From Polyangiaceae bacterium (GTDB lineage Bacteria > Myxococcota_A > Polyangia > Polyangiales > Polyangiaceae), in assembly GCA_015075635.1 (NCBI GenBank), contig JABTUA010000003.1, positions 558,001 through 622,000 of the forward strand: a stretch of 64,000 bases of DNA. Reading direction: 5' to 3'. Below are positions 33,172 to 42,029 of this stretch, piece after piece; position 1 is the first letter of the stretch; every line of letters starts with the position of its first letter. Under the pieces are notes generated by a model. It did not search any database. It was not told the origin of the DNA and was given only the letters and a program-made list of their open reading frames with translations. The translations under genes were made by a program, and so were the position numbers.

Positions 33172-34209
33172 TCAGCCCGGCGAGAGCCGCTCCGCCAGGT
33201 ACCTGAGCGCCAAAGGGTAGCGGTACTCGATGGCCTTGTGGGTTGCGTCGAAGAGCTCGAAGAAGAAGTCTTTCACGCCGGCAGCCTCCAGCTCGCGCTT
33301 GAACGCGAGGGCGCCGAGGTCCAGGTAGAACTCGTCGCTCTTGCCGGCGTCCACATAGACGGCGCGCATCGAGCGGAGCGCGTCGACGTGCTGCTTGGCC
33401 AGCCGCACCGGGTCCCACTCGAGCCAGCGCGCCCAGATCTCGGGGACCAGCTCGCCCGTGGTGGTGTCGTAGGGTAGGCGCACGGTGCCGTCGGCGTCCG
33501 CCGAGTAGCAGGCGGCCATGCACCAGTCGTTCAGGAGCGCGCCCTCTTCCGGTTTCGCCAGAGCGGGGCCCTCGTAGAGCTTCTGCCAGAACAGGTCGAA
33601 GGAGCCCTGGTAGCGGTCCCTGAGCAGCCGCACGGACTCCCGGAAGGCGGGTAGGTAGCAGGTCTCGAACAGCGCGTCGCCCGCGTGGGTGGCAAGGCCG
33701 CCGAAGACGTCGGGGCGGAGCATGGGTACGACCATGGCGCCGTAGCCGCCGCTCGACTTGCCGGTGAGGCCGCGGTGGTTGCGATCCGGCAGCGTGCGGT
33801 AGCGCGCGTCCACGAACGGCACGACCTCGTCGCACAGGTAGCTCATGTAGGAGCCGGTGCCTGGGGAGTCCACGAACTGGCTGCCGCCGTAGCGCGTCCA
33901 GCAGTCCACGAACACGACCACGGCCGGCGGAGTGCTGCCGTCGGAGAACAGGCGGTCCACCAGCTCGGGCACGCTGGGCCGGAACGGCATTCGGTTCTTC
34001 CACATGTCGATCTGCCCGGTGAGCCCCTGGATCAGGTACAGGCTCGGGTAGCGGCGCGAGGCGTCCGCGTCGTAGCCGGGCGGCGTGTAGACCCAGACAG
34101 GACGCCGGTGCGGGTCGCCCAGGGGGTTGCCTCTGAGCAGGCTGCTCTCGAGCTCGAGCTCGTCGATGCGACCAGCGAATTCGCGGGACCAGGGGTGCAT
34201 GCTGGGCAC
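33172..34209 (-). CDS. Alpha/beta-hydrolase esterase (EstD-like)
   Basis: The 345-residue protein has the esterase layout: VYTPPGYDADASRRYPSLYLIQG, the nucleophile elbow GLTGKSSGGYGAM (Ser in G-K-S-S-G), an acidic residue in VYVDAGKSDEFYLD, and a His in FFFELFDATHKAIEYRYP. No signal peptide, so cytoplasmic. Two N-terminal Met codons are close (ATG 34209 and 34200). Divergent from the DUF885 gene at 34256. The substrate is unknown; related enzymes hydrolyse siderophore or xylan acetyl esters. Confidence 0.85.
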   Translation of the reverse strand: MPSMHPWSREFAGRIDELELESSLLRGNPLGDPHRRPVWVYTPPGYDADASRRYPSLYLIQGLTGQIDMWKNRMPFRPSVPELVDRLFSDGSTPPAVVVFVDCWTRYGGSQFVDSPGTGSYMSYLCDEVVPFVDARYRTLPDRNHRGLTGKSSGGYGAMVVPMLRPDVFGGLATHAGDALFETCYLPAFRESVRLLRDRYQGSFDLFWQKLYEGPALAKPEEGALLNDWCMAACYSADADGTVRLPYDTTTGELVPEIWARWLEWDPVRLAKQHVDALRSMRAVYVDAGKSDEFYLDLGALAFKRELEAAGVKDFFFELFDATHKAIEYRYPLALRYLAERLSPG

Positions 34210-34255
34210 TTGCCACGGCTGGCGCCGAGCGTCAGCCCCGTGCTCTGATTCGGGG

Positions 34256-35917
34256 ATGGCGAGTCCGTTCGAGCTGTCCGAACGCTACGTCGAGGAGAGC
34301 GCCGACCTCGACCCGCTGCACGCGACGTCGTTGGGCTTGCCCGGGCGCGACCACCTGTGGGGCGACGCGCTCGGGCTCGAGGGGCAAGCGGCTCGGATGG
34401 ACCTGGTGCGACGCTACCGCGCGGCCTTCGCCGAGCACGCCGCGCACCCCGACGACAAGGAGCGACTCGCCGCTCGCGTGATGCTCGGCGCGCTGGACGA
34501 GGAGCTCGCGGCGGACGCGGCCGGGGAGCACTTCCGCGATCTGTCGCACCTGGCCTCGAGCTTCCAGCGCATCCGCTCGACCTTCGATCTGATGAAGACG
34601 GAGTCGGAGGAAGACTGGCGGGCGGTTTGCGCGCGCCTGGAGGGCATCGCCGCGCCGTACGCCCAACTCCGCCAGCGGCTCAGCGTGGGCCGCGAGCGTG
34701 GGCACCACGTCGCGGCGCGCCAGGTCGCGTCCGTGGCTCGGCAGGCGCGCCGGCTCGCCGCGGCGGACTCGGCCTTCGATCGGCTGGCGGCGGAGGGGGC
34801 GCGCGCGCACCCGGCGCTGGCGTCGCGGCTGGCGGAGGGCGTCGCCCGCGCGAAGGCCGCGGTGACGGAGTTTGCCGAGCACCTGGAGCGTGACGTGCTG
34901 CCGTCGGCGCCGGAGAGCGACGGCGTCGGCGCCGAGCGCTACCGCCCCGCGCTCGACCGGGCCATGGGCCTCGACGTCGATCCGCGCGAGGCCTACGCCT
35001 GGGGCTGGGAGGAGCTCCGGCGCCTGCTCTCGGAGATGCGCCGCGCCGCCGAGCAGATCGCGCCCGGCGCCTCCCTCGAGGAGGTCACGCGCCTGCTCGA
35101 GACCGACCCGGCGCGCTCGGCGTCGTCGCCCGAGGCGTTCCTCGACTTCGTTGCCGCGCGGCTCAGCGAGGCACGCGAGCGCCTGTCCGGCGTGCACTTC
35201 GACGTGGACCCGCGCATCGTCCCGCTGAGCGTCGAGCTGGCGCCCGTCGGCTCGCCTCTCGGCGCGTATTACCAGCCGCCCTCCGAGGACTTCTCCCGCC
35301 CCGGCGGCATCCGCTACGCCATCGGCGAGCAGGCGACGTTCCCGCTCTACCACCAGGTCTCGACGGCGTACCACGAGGGCTTCCCCGGTCATCACCTTCA
35401 GATCGGCACCGCCATGACCCGAGCCGATCGGCTGTGCCGCGCGCACCGCCTGACGGTCTGGTACTCTGGCTACGGCGAGGGCTGGGCCATGTACACCGAG
35501 CGCCTGATGGGCGAGCTCGGCTACTTCGAGAAGCCCGACTACGAGCTGGGCATGCTGGCCAAGCAACTCTACCGTGCGGCGCGCGTGGTCGTGGACATCG
35601 GGCTTCACCTGGGGCTCGAGCTGGATCGCGACTCGCCGTTCGAGCCGGGAGCGCCCTGGACCTACGAGCGAGCCATCGAATTCATGCGGCTCTACGGGCA
35701 CCGCACGCCGGCGCAGGCGGAGAGCGAGGTCATGCGCTACCTGGGCTGGCCCGGGCAGGCCCCCACCTACAAGCTGGGCGAGCGCGAGATCGCCAAGCTT
35801 CGCGACGAGGCTTGGGCGCGTTTCGGCGAGCGCATGACCCTCAAGGAGTTCCACGAGCGCGTGATCGGAAACGGCGCGATGCGCCTGGATCTGCTGCGGG
35901 AGCTGGTGCTGGCCTGA
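34256..35917 (+). CDS. DUF885-family metallopeptidase-like protein
   Basis: The 553-residue DUF885 protein has the metal-site motif STAYHEGFPGHHLQIGTAM (HE-x4-H) and the family blocks VWYSGYGEGWAMYTERLMGE and YKLGEREIAKLRDEAW. ATG 34256. No signal peptide. The 3' end encodes NGAMRLDLLRELVLA; a nearly identical stretch reappears 1.8 kb downstream at 37679-37721. Function is not fully established, though peptidase activity is often suggested for this family. Confidence 0.85.
   Translation: MASPFELSERYVEESADLDPLHATSLGLPGRDHLWGDALGLEGQAARMDLVRRYRAAFAEHAAHPDDKERLAARVMLGALDEELAADAAGEHFRDLSHLASSFQRIRSTFDLMKTESEEDWRAVCARLEGIAAPYAQLRQRLSVGRERGHHVAARQVASVARQARRLAAADSAFDRLAAEGARAHPALASRLAEGVARAKAAVTEFAEHLERDVLPSAPESDGVGAERYRPALDRAMGLDVDPREAYAWGWEELRRLLSEMRRAAEQIAPGASLEEVTRLLETDPARSASSPEAFLDFVAARLSEARERLSGVHFDVDPRIVPLSVELAPVGSPLGAYYQPPSEDFSRPGGIRYAIGEQATFPLYHQVSTAYHEGFPGHHLQIGTAMTRADRLCRAHRLTVWYSGYGEGWAMYTERLMGELGYFEKPDYELGMLAKQLYRAARVVVDIGLHLGLELDRDSPFEPGAPWTYERAIEFMRLYGHRTPAQAESEVMRYLGWPGQAPTYKLGEREIAKLRDEAWARFGERMTLKEFHERVIGNGAMRLDLLRELVLA
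35869..35917 (+). repeat. Direct repeat copy 1 (DUF885 3' end)
   Basis: Copy 2 at 37679-37721 is identical except for a 6-bp deletion (GATCTG) and ends on the same TGA. The copies flank the two GIDE-like genes. Confidence 0.75.
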
Positions 35918-36008
35918 CGACTCCGGTGGAGACGATCGTCGGACCGCTCGCTGCCGGGAAGATCTGCGCGCGCTGGCAAGCCCGCGATCTCCTCGATATG
36001 CTCGACGC

Positions 36009-36764
36009 GTGCAGGTCGCCCAGGGGCTCCCTTGGCTGGCGCCAATCGTGGCGGGGGTCGGTCTCTGTCTGATCACGGCAGCCGGCGCCGCCGCCGCCTG
36101 GCATGACGCTCGGCCCGTTCGGGTGATCACCAGCGCGCCGCGTGCCTCGCTCGCGGCCCCGGTGCCGACGCCCGCCGTGTACCGGGGCCGGCTCTTCGCG
36201 AAGAACGCGCGCGCCACGCCGCGCGGCACGCGGGGATCGGTGGTGTGGTGGTGGGTCGGCAGTACGTACCGCGGCAAGAGCCGCACGGCTTGCAGCAAGC
36301 TCGAGAGCGGGGACTTGGTGCTGAAGGAGGGCGCGCACCAGGCCTTCGTGGACATGTTCGATGACCTTCGCGGGCCTGCACTCGTCGCGGACGGGCGCAG
36401 CGAGCCGCTCCGCCCGCTCACCATCGACTTGGGCCCGATCCCGCTCCACGAGGGAGACCTTCCATCTGCCGCGCCCTGCCAGAGCTCGGAGTATCAGGAG
36501 CGGGTGCTCGCCGACGGAGCCGAGGTCGAGATCCTCGGCTGTCATTCGGACGGCGAGCTCCGGCGGTGCCCCGGTGAGCTCTCCGGCGTGCTCGGCGTTC
36601 CGAGCGTGGCCAAGCACGCCTTTCGCCGGAGCCAGGAGGCTCGACCAGTGGTGCGGGTCGCCGCGGCGCTCGGGATGCTGAGCCTGATTGGGCTCTCCCT
36701 CTGGGCTCGCCGGTTGGCCGCGCAGCGGCTTTCCACCGAGCTTCGCCAGGAGCTCGACGCGTGA
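36009..36764 (+). CDS. GIDE-like membrane protein 1
   Basis: A 251-residue protein with an N-terminal hydrophobic helix (LAPIVAGVGLCLITAAGAAAA) and a C-terminal one (VAAALGMLSLIGLSLWA). The middle carries a GIDE-like pattern: VYRGRLFAKN, GSVVWWWVGSTYRGKSRTAC, and YQERVLADGAEVEILGCHSDG. Prokaryotic GIDE-domain proteins are poorly characterised. GTG start. Two similar proteins occur at 36790-37536 and 46447-47247. Function unknown. Confidence 0.55.
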   Translation: MQVAQGLPWLAPIVAGVGLCLITAAGAAAAWHDARPVRVITSAPRASLAAPVPTPAVYRGRLFAKNARATPRGTRGSVVWWWVGSTYRGKSRTACSKLESGDLVLKEGAHQAFVDMFDDLRGPALVADGRSEPLRPLTIDLGPIPLHEGDLPSAAPCQSSEYQERVLADGAEVEILGCHSDGELRRCPGELSGVLGVPSVAKHAFRRSQEARPVVRVAAALGMLSLIGLSLWARRLAAQRLSTELRQELDA

Positions 36765-36789
36765 CCCGCGGGAAGGAGGAGGTGCCCTG

Positions 36790-37536
36790 ATGGAGCTCTT
36801 CGAGCCGGCGATTTTCGTGGTACTGGTGCTCTTTGGCTTCGTGGAGCTCGGTTCCGCGTTCGCGGCGGCCCGCGTGCCGCTGCGCATCCTGGGGCTGCCG
36901 CAGAAGAAGGCGGGCGAGCTCGCGGAGGGGAGCGCTCGTGTCGAAGGCGAGCTCGTGGCGGTGTCGGCAATGCCGACTACGCTGGACGGCGTCCCGGCGG
37001 TCGCCATCGACTCGCGGCTGCTCCGAGCCAACACCTGGCACGGCTGGCGTTCGGCGCAGGTCTGGGCGGACGTGGCGGTCGCGGACTCGACGGGCCGGTG
37101 TGCCGTCGACCTCGACGGTGTGATCATGCTGGGCGAGGGCACGCGCCGCACGGTTCCGGCCGAGGCCGTCGCTACCCATTGCCCCACGCTCTGGCAGAAG
37201 TGCAACGACAGTGAGCGGGCTCGGGCCCAGCTCCACATCGAGCAGCGGTTTCTGCGTGCCGGAGGCGGCTTCGTCGCGGGCGAAGTGGCGCCCGGTCGTC
37301 GCGCCGCGGGCCAGGGCTACCGCGACGGCCCGCGCCAGGAGCTCGTCATCGGGAGCGGCGTGAGTCTGCCCCTCGTGGTCGCGAGCTCCGGCAAGGGCGC
37401 GGTCATGCGCCACCTGCTCGGCCCGGCGTTTCTTCACGCGGCGACCGGGCTGCTCGCGTTCTTCCTCGCCGCGTGCGTGCTCGCCGTCGATCGCTTCATC
37501 AACTTCGTAGCCGGCGTCGAAGGCTTCTGGCTCTGA
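36790..37536 (+). CDS. GIDE-like membrane protein 2
   Basis: A 248-residue protein with N-terminal (FEPAIFVVLVLFGFVELGSAF) and C-terminal (FLHAATGLLAFFLAACVLA) helices around a soluble domain (VEGELVAVSAMPTTLDGVP, ADVAVADSTGRCAVDLDGV). Size, order and topology match the preceding gene, from which it is separated by 25 bp. GGAGGAGG lies upstream of ATG 36790. The repeated DUF885 end at 37679-37721 lies 140 bp downstream. Confidence 0.55.
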   Translation: MELFEPAIFVVLVLFGFVELGSAFAAARVPLRILGLPQKKAGELAEGSARVEGELVAVSAMPTTLDGVPAVAIDSRLLRANTWHGWRSAQVWADVAVADSTGRCAVDLDGVIMLGEGTRRTVPAEAVATHCPTLWQKCNDSERARAQLHIEQRFLRAGGGFVAGEVAPGRRAAGQGYRDGPRQELVIGSGVSLPLVVASSGKGAVMRHLLGPAFLHAATGLLAFFLAACVLAVDRFINFVAGVEGFWL

Positions 37537-37678
37537 AGCAGCAGTCCGGGAGCCTCCCCGGCCGGCCCGCCGAGCGCGGAGCCGGGGGACGTCGCCAGGT
37601 GAGCCGTCCCGGACACCGGCACGCCGTCGGTCGGCGTCGTCGCTGCGGTTGCCTCGAGGAACACGCTGGCCCTCTTCC

Positions 37679-37721
37679 AAACGGCGCGATGCGCCTGCTG
37701 CGGGAGCTGGTGCTGGCCTGA
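37679..37721 (+). repeat. Direct repeat copy 2 (duplicated DUF885 3' end)
   Basis: Encodes NGAMRLLRELVLA and stop, matching the DUF885 terminus apart from an in-frame 6-bp loss. It has no matching upstream coding DNA, so it is a scar. The rest of 37537-37764 holds GC-rich inverted repeats and no supported gene. Confidence 0.75.
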
Positions 37722-37764
37722 GGGTACCCCTTCCGTTCGAGCGGCAGCGTCCTATCCTCCGTGC

Positions 37765-38385
37765 GTGGGAAGCGTCGAGCTCGAGCCGCTGGAGAGCGAT
37801 CGCGTTGCGGCCCGGGTCGCGGCTGCCACGGTCCTCGGTATCGACGGGTCGCGGCTGCGGGTGCGGGAGCTGTGGCGCGACGCACCCACGGTGACGACCT
37901 TCCTACGCCACTACGGCTGCCTGTTCTGTCACGAGATGGTCGCCGAGGTCATCCGCGCAACGCCGGAGCTGATCGAGCGGGGCGCGCGGGTGGTCCTGGT
38001 CGGGAACGGCTCGGTGGAGCAAGCCCATCGCTTCTTCACCGCCAAGGGTCTGCCGCGGGAGGGCTGCACGGTCGTCACCGACCCGGAGCGGTCGTCGTAT
38101 CAGGCGGCCGAGCTCGAACGCGGCTTCGCGAAGACCTTCTTGAACGCTGGCAGCCAGCGCGCGTTCCGTCGCGCGCGGCAAGACGGGCACGGCATTTCCG
38201 GCTGGCTCGGCGACCTGACGCAGCTCGGCGGCACGCTGGTGACGCGGCCGCCGGCCCGCTTGGAGTACTTCCACCGCTCGGATTTCGCGGGGGACCACCC
38301 GGACATGTCGCAGGTCGCGCGCGCGGTGGACGCCGCGGTGCGCGCGCACGGCACTCTCGCCAGCTTCAGCGCCGGCTCAGGGTGA
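37765..38385 (+). CDS. Peroxiredoxin-like AhpC/TSA_2 family protein
   Basis: The 206-residue protein has a thioredoxin-fold core with HYGCLFCHEM (CxxC, residues about 49-58), GARVVLVGNGSVEQAHRFF and YQAAELERGFAKTF. It fits the AhpC-TSA_2/SelL-like group, some of which are selenoproteins; here both positions are Cys. A redox or peroxidase role is inferred. GTG start 37765; no strong ribosome-binding site. Confidence 0.75.
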   Translation: MGSVELEPLESDRVAARVAAATVLGIDGSRLRVRELWRDAPTVTTFLRHYGCLFCHEMVAEVIRATPELIERGARVVLVGNGSVEQAHRFFTAKGLPREGCTVVTDPERSSYQAAELERGFAKTFLNAGSQRAFRRARQDGHGISGWLGDLTQLGGTLVTRPPARLEYFHRSDFAGDHPDMSQVARAVDAAVRAHGTLASFSAGSG

Positions 38386-38531
38386 CGCCGGCGCCTCGGT
38401 GAAGGGGGGCGCGAGCGCCAGCGTTCGCCTGGCGATCCCATCCCCGAGTGGCCGTCGCCTCTGCTCTCACGAGTACTGCTGGAGGGCGCGGCGCCTTTGC
38501 GGGCGACCCTCGGCGATGAGATAGTGGACGC

Positions 38532-38762
38532 ATGCGACGGACGGCCACGCTCGGCTTCGCCGCGCTGCTCCTCGCGTTGCTGGCATGTGACTCCGACGGG
38601 ATGCACGGTGGCCCGAACGGCGACGCGACGCGCTTCTGCCAGGAATCCCTCGGTCGCATCGACGCGGGCCCGACCCAGCTCGCCGAAGCCTGCAAGAGCT
38701 GCTGCACCCAAGAAGTACGGTACGAAGGCCGGATCGACGACGGCAAGTGCGTCTGCCATTGA
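38532..38762 (+). CDS. Small cysteine-rich lipoprotein
   Basis: A 76-residue lipoprotein (lipobox LALLAC, MRRTATLGFAALLLALLAC). The mature part has six cysteines, including ACKSCCTQE and KCVCH at the C-terminus. Not similar to the two longer Cys-rich lipoproteins. Stand-alone with about 145 bp upstream and 225 bp downstream, neither holding a clear gene. Function unknown. Confidence 0.6.
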   Translation: MRRTATLGFAALLLALLACDSDGMHGGPNGDATRFCQESLGRIDAGPTQLAEACKSCCTQEVRYEGRIDDGKCVCH

Positions 38763-38987
38763 GAGACGACCATTCGCGCAGCAGCTGCGTCGACCCTCGG
38801 CAACGCGTGGACCTTTCGCGCGCGGGCGCGCCGTGGATGCGCAACGGAGAGATGTCGCAATCTTTGCCGTCGCGCTCGGGTTGACCGTCCCGGAGCGGAG
38901 GCCCACTAGTCAAGCGGCGCTACGCGCCGAGAGTAGGAAGCCTGGACGGACGGTCCGGAGCGACGGCGCGTGCAAGGAGAAGTCCCC

Positions 38988-40106
38988 ATGGCACTTCGCA
39001 CCCCGTTCGGGCTGGTCTTGGCGTCCTCGATTCTCGCTCTGTCGTGCTCGAGCAGCAGCACGAGCGACGGAGGAGGAGGCACGGGCGGGGCGGGAGGCCT
39101 CTCGGTTCCGGAGGGTCCTCCGGGCAGCGTGGGCAATCACTGCAACCCCGGCGCCGTGTGCGATCCGCAGCTGTCCTGCAACCAATACGACTACTGCCAA
39201 CCGAGCCTCAGCAACCTGCCCTCGGAGGTCAAACAGGCCGTGCCTCCCCCTGACAGCGTGAAAGTGCCCGCCAACAGCCCGATCTTGCTGTTCACGACGG
39301 GGACCTTCGCGAACGTGGGCTTCAAGCTGGAGAGCCACACCGAGGACGGCAAGACCGACCTGTCGAGCGCGCTGACCGTCACGAAGCTCAGCAGCTCCAA
39401 AGCGAAAGACATCTTCGTACTGACGCTGAAACAGGCCATGCCGATGGGAGCCAGCATGGTGCTGACTCTCGACGGCGACATCGCCGGCAATCTGACGTTC
39501 AACGTCGACCACCAGGTGGCGCCCGGCGCGGACGATCACCTGGGGATCGAGGCGATCGGCGACGAGGGCTGCCCCTACGAGCCGCTCCCGGATGGCTGGC
39601 GAGGCTTCGGCGACGCCGCGCGCATCGGAGCGACCGGCAGCTTGGTCCCCAGCCAAGGCTCCAAGATGCTGGCGCTGAGCAGCGGCGAAGCGCTGTGCGG
39701 CGAGGCCTTCGGCGGTACGACTTCGGTGGTCGTCAGCGGTCCCATCACGATCGGCGACGCGCCCGGCGTCAGCTTCGACTACAACTTCCAGTCCAGCGAG
39801 TTCGACGACTACTGTGACAGCGAATACGACGACACCTTCCTGGCCGTCCTGAGCGGACCCGGCGGAGCGGTCGCCCAGATCGTCAACTCGGTGAACAAAG
39901 TGTGCGCCGGCGGACAGCAACAGCCCGGAACCTTCCCGGGCCAGCCCGACGGCGGCGACGCCGACTACAAGGAAACGGGCAAGCTCCCCTTCACGCTGAC
40001 CGGAACGGTCGGCAGCCCTGCCCACCTCACCTTCGTGGTCACGGACGTGGGCGACGCCATCCTGTCCACGGTGGTGGGGATCGACGACATCGTCGTCGGG
40101 CCGTGA
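38988..40106 (+). CDS. Lipoprotein with beta-sandwich-like domain
   Basis: About 372 residues from ATG 38988. The lipoprotein signal ends ILALSC and is followed by a Ser/Gly-rich linker. A Cys-containing spacer (NHCNPGAVCDPQLSCNQYDYC) leads to a region with VKVPANSPILLFTTG and a C-terminal beta domain (GVSFDYNFQSSEFDDYCDSEYDDTF, TFVVTDVGDAILSTVVGIDDI). That last domain resembles choice-of-anchor/carbohydrate-binding folds of delta-proteobacterial surface proteins. AAGGAG lies upstream of this start. Function unknown. Confidence 0.75.
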   Translation: MALRTPFGLVLASSILALSCSSSSTSDGGGGTGGAGGLSVPEGPPGSVGNHCNPGAVCDPQLSCNQYDYCQPSLSNLPSEVKQAVPPPDSVKVPANSPILLFTTGTFANVGFKLESHTEDGKTDLSSALTVTKLSSSKAKDIFVLTLKQAMPMGASMVLTLDGDIAGNLTFNVDHQVAPGADDHLGIEAIGDEGCPYEPLPDGWRGFGDAARIGATGSLVPSQGSKMLALSSGEALCGEAFGGTTSVVVSGPITIGDAPGVSFDYNFQSSEFDDYCDSEYDDTFLAVLSGPGGAVAQIVNSVNKVCAGGQQQPGTFPGQPDGGDADYKETGKLPFTLTGTVGSPAHLTFVVTDVGDAILSTVVGIDDIVVGP

Positions 40107-40131
40107 TCTGGCCGAAAAGTCAGTACCGGGA

Positions 40132-40148
40132 GCGCGCTCGTAGCGCGC
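40132..40148. terminator. Candidate bidirectional hairpin
   Basis: Perfect 7-bp stem GCGCGCT / AGCGCGC with a CGT loop, between the convergent genes ending at 40106 and 40188. No T-run follows, so it is only a possible terminator. Confidence 0.4.
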
Positions 40149-40187
40149 CGAACGCCGGCCTTGCCGACTCAGGACCCAGGCCCACGC

Positions 40188-40676
40188 TCAACGTGAGAGC
40201 GCCTGCAAGTGCGCTTCGAGCTTGTCCATCGTGGTGTTGCCGATCTCGACGGCGCCGAACGCGACAGTGGCATCGCGGCGTGCCTTGCTCGGGTGGAGCT
40301 GGCGCAGCGTGACGACGGTCTTGCCGTTGCTCTGCGCGTCGAAGGTGACGGTCACGCGGAACTTGTTCGGATCGTCATCGGTGTCGTCGCCGTGATCGAA
40401 CACGAGCAGCTCGGGCGCCTTCATCTGCAGAAAGGTCATGCGGTTCGGGTAGCGCGTGCCGTCGGGCGCGAACATGTCGAACCGCCACATGCCGCCGACG
40501 CGCATGTCGATGGTGTGCGTGGTGCAGCTGAAACCCTTCGGGCTGAACCAACGCTGGATGTGCTCCGGATCGGTCCACGCGCGGTACACGAGCTCGCGCG
40601 GCGCGTCGAACACGCGACTGAGTACGGTCTCGCGATCGAGGGACCAGGTGGGTTCAGCGTCTCGTGCGTCGGTCAC
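40188..40676 (-). CDS. SRPBCC (AHSA1-type) protein
   Basis: The 162-residue protein has the AHSA1/START-like fold signature RVFDAPRELVYRAWTDPEHIQRWFSP, then GGMWRFDMFAPDGTRYPNR and the C-terminal helix. Its start overlaps the ArsR gene, an arrangement common in bacteria where the regulator and the SRPBCC protein are co-transcribed. The ligand is unknown. Confidence 0.88.
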   Translation of the reverse strand: MTDARDAEPTWSLDRETVLSRVFDAPRELVYRAWTDPEHIQRWFSPKGFSCTTHTIDMRVGGMWRFDMFAPDGTRYPNRMTFLQMKAPELLVFDHGDDTDDDPNKFRVTVTFDAQSNGKTVVTLRQLHPSKARRDATVAFGAVEIGNTTMDKLEAHLQALSR

Positions 40677-41058
40677 GGCGGTTCTCCTTCGTGGTCGAGT
40701 GCGTGTTCGTTCCGTTTGCTCGAGCCTTCATCTGCTCGAGGTAAGCGTCGAGGCGGTCGAACCGCTGTTCCCACGCGCGCTTGGTGTGCTCGGCCCACCG
40801 CGAGACCTCTGCGAGTGCCTCGCCGCGCAGCCGGCACGGCCGGCGCTGGGCGTCGCGACCCCGCTCGATCAGCCCCGCCCGCTCGAGCACCTTCAGGTGG
40901 CGCGAGATCGCGGGCAGGCTGACGTCGAACGGCTCGGCGAGCTCGAGCACCGTGGCCTCACCGCTCGCGAGCCGCGCTACGATCGCGCGCCGCGTCGGGT
41001 CGGCCAGCGCCGCAAACGTGGCGTCGAGCTCGGCGGAGCTGGGGAGGCGCGCATTCAT
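40654..41058 (-). CDS. ArsR-family transcriptional regulator
   Basis: A 134-residue winged-helix protein (ADPTRRAIVARLASGEATVLEL, SLPAISRHLKVLERAGLIER, FDRLDAYLEQM). No metal-binding Cys motif is visible, so it is likely a non-metal ArsR repressor. It probably controls its own operon with the SRPBCC gene through the palindrome at 41091-41114. ATG 41058. Confidence 0.9.
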   Translation of the reverse strand: MNARLPSSAELDATFAALADPTRRAIVARLASGEATVLELAEPFDVSLPAISRHLKVLERAGLIERGRDAQRRPCRLRGEALAEVSRWAEHTKRAWEQRFDRLDAYLEQMKARANGTNTHSTTKENRRDRRTRR

Positions 41059-41090
41059 TGGTTTTGCCCGGTACTTCGAGGGTGGAACGA

Positions 41091-41114
41091 TTATTTAACC
41101 GATGTGTTAAATAA
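41091..41114. promoter_or_regulatory. Candidate ArsR operator
   Basis: Perfect 9-bp inverted repeat TTATTTAAC / GTTAAATAA with a 6-bp spacer, 33 bp upstream of the ArsR start. Very AT-rich against the local GC background. Confidence 0.7.
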
Positions 41115-41176
41115 AGTCAAGGGCCCGGGTGTTCGGGCTTGCGCCAGCGCGAGCTCCCAGCACGGAGAAGCGGTGG

Positions 41177-41662
41177 TTAGACCTTCCCGATGCGGTCCAG
41201 CGTCGAACGAAGCACGGGGAGAACAGCGAGGTCCTTTGGCCGTCCTGCCTTCTCCTTGATCTCGATCAGGCGGCGCAGGGACAGCACCCTCAGCGGCATG
41301 CCGTCGATGTCGATCGTGACCGCGTCCGGGAGCAGATCCGAATACTCGAGCCCTTCATCGAGCGTGCCGAGGACGTCCAGATCGCCGAGCGCGGTCTCGA
41401 GGAGCTTGTGCCCCCGCGATTCGAGGTGGGACGCGTTCGGCGGGATCCGCCGCGGATCACCGCGAAAGACAGCGCGGAGCTCCGCGAGCGCCGTGCTGAG
41501 GCGCTCGATGTTGTCGGGCACGCGCGAGTAGAGGATGTCCAGGTCGAGCGTGATGACGGGCGCGCCCTGCATCACGCCCGCAGTCATCCCCACGACGATG
41601 AGGTCCACGCGATGACGATGGAGCGTCCGCAACAAGGCGACCGAGTCAGTCGCGGTACGCAT
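41177..41662 (-). CDS. Nucleotidyltransferase-like protein (AbiEii-like)
   Basis: The 161-residue protein has a minimal nucleotidyltransferase-like layout: DLIVVGMTAGVMQGAPVITLDLDILYSRV, where GMTAG and DLD resemble the nucleotide and metal motifs of AbiEii-type toxins. It overlaps the preceding small gene by 17 nt, as in toxin-antitoxin pairs. The activity is inferred and the usual larger AbiEii domain is absent. Confidence 0.6.
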   Translation of the reverse strand: MRTATDSVALLRTLHRHRVDLIVVGMTAGVMQGAPVITLDLDILYSRVPDNIERLSTALAELRAVFRGDPRRIPPNASHLESRGHKLLETALGDLDVLGTLDEGLEYSDLLPDAVTIDIDGMPLRVLSLRRLIEIKEKAGRPKDLAVLPVLRSTLDRIGKV

Positions 41663-41966
41663 CGCCGGCGAGCTCCAGGATCGTGCGGCGGCCCGCGTCC
41701 AGGGACTCGAGGCGTTCCCGAGGCGAGAGGGCCAGCATGCGCTCGATCTGAGTCACGTCCACGCCTCGCTCGTCGTAGGCCGCGTCGAACGCCGAGGCGA
41801 TGGTGGTCTCGGTCTCGCGACGGATGCGCTCCTCGGTCTCGGCCCACTCCGTCTCCGTCAGCTCGCCCACGCGCTCCACGAGCCCGCCACCCCGCCACTT
41901 GGCAGAGGCGAAGACGCGTCCATCGCGAAACAACTCGACGCGACTTCCGTTCCAGACGAGCTCCAT
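41646..41966 (-). CDS. Small partner protein of the nucleotidyltransferase-like gene
   Basis: A 106-residue protein from ATG 41966 (MELVWNGSRVELFRDGRVF). The N-terminal part is beta-rich and the C-terminal two thirds is acidic helix (ETEERIRRETETTIASAFDAAY). It overlaps the downstream gene, so it is probably its antitoxin or partner. No named family recognised. Confidence 0.55.
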   Translation of the reverse strand: MELVWNGSRVELFRDGRVFASAKWRGGGLVERVGELTETEWAETEERIRRETETTIASAFDAAYDERGVDVTQIERMLALSPRERLESLDAGRRTILELAGDAYRD

Positions 41967-42029
41967 GGTGCAGGCAGAGAGTAGCACGGCACGCCCGCAC
42001 CCCTCACCCGTGCCAGTGCCCGCGCCGGC

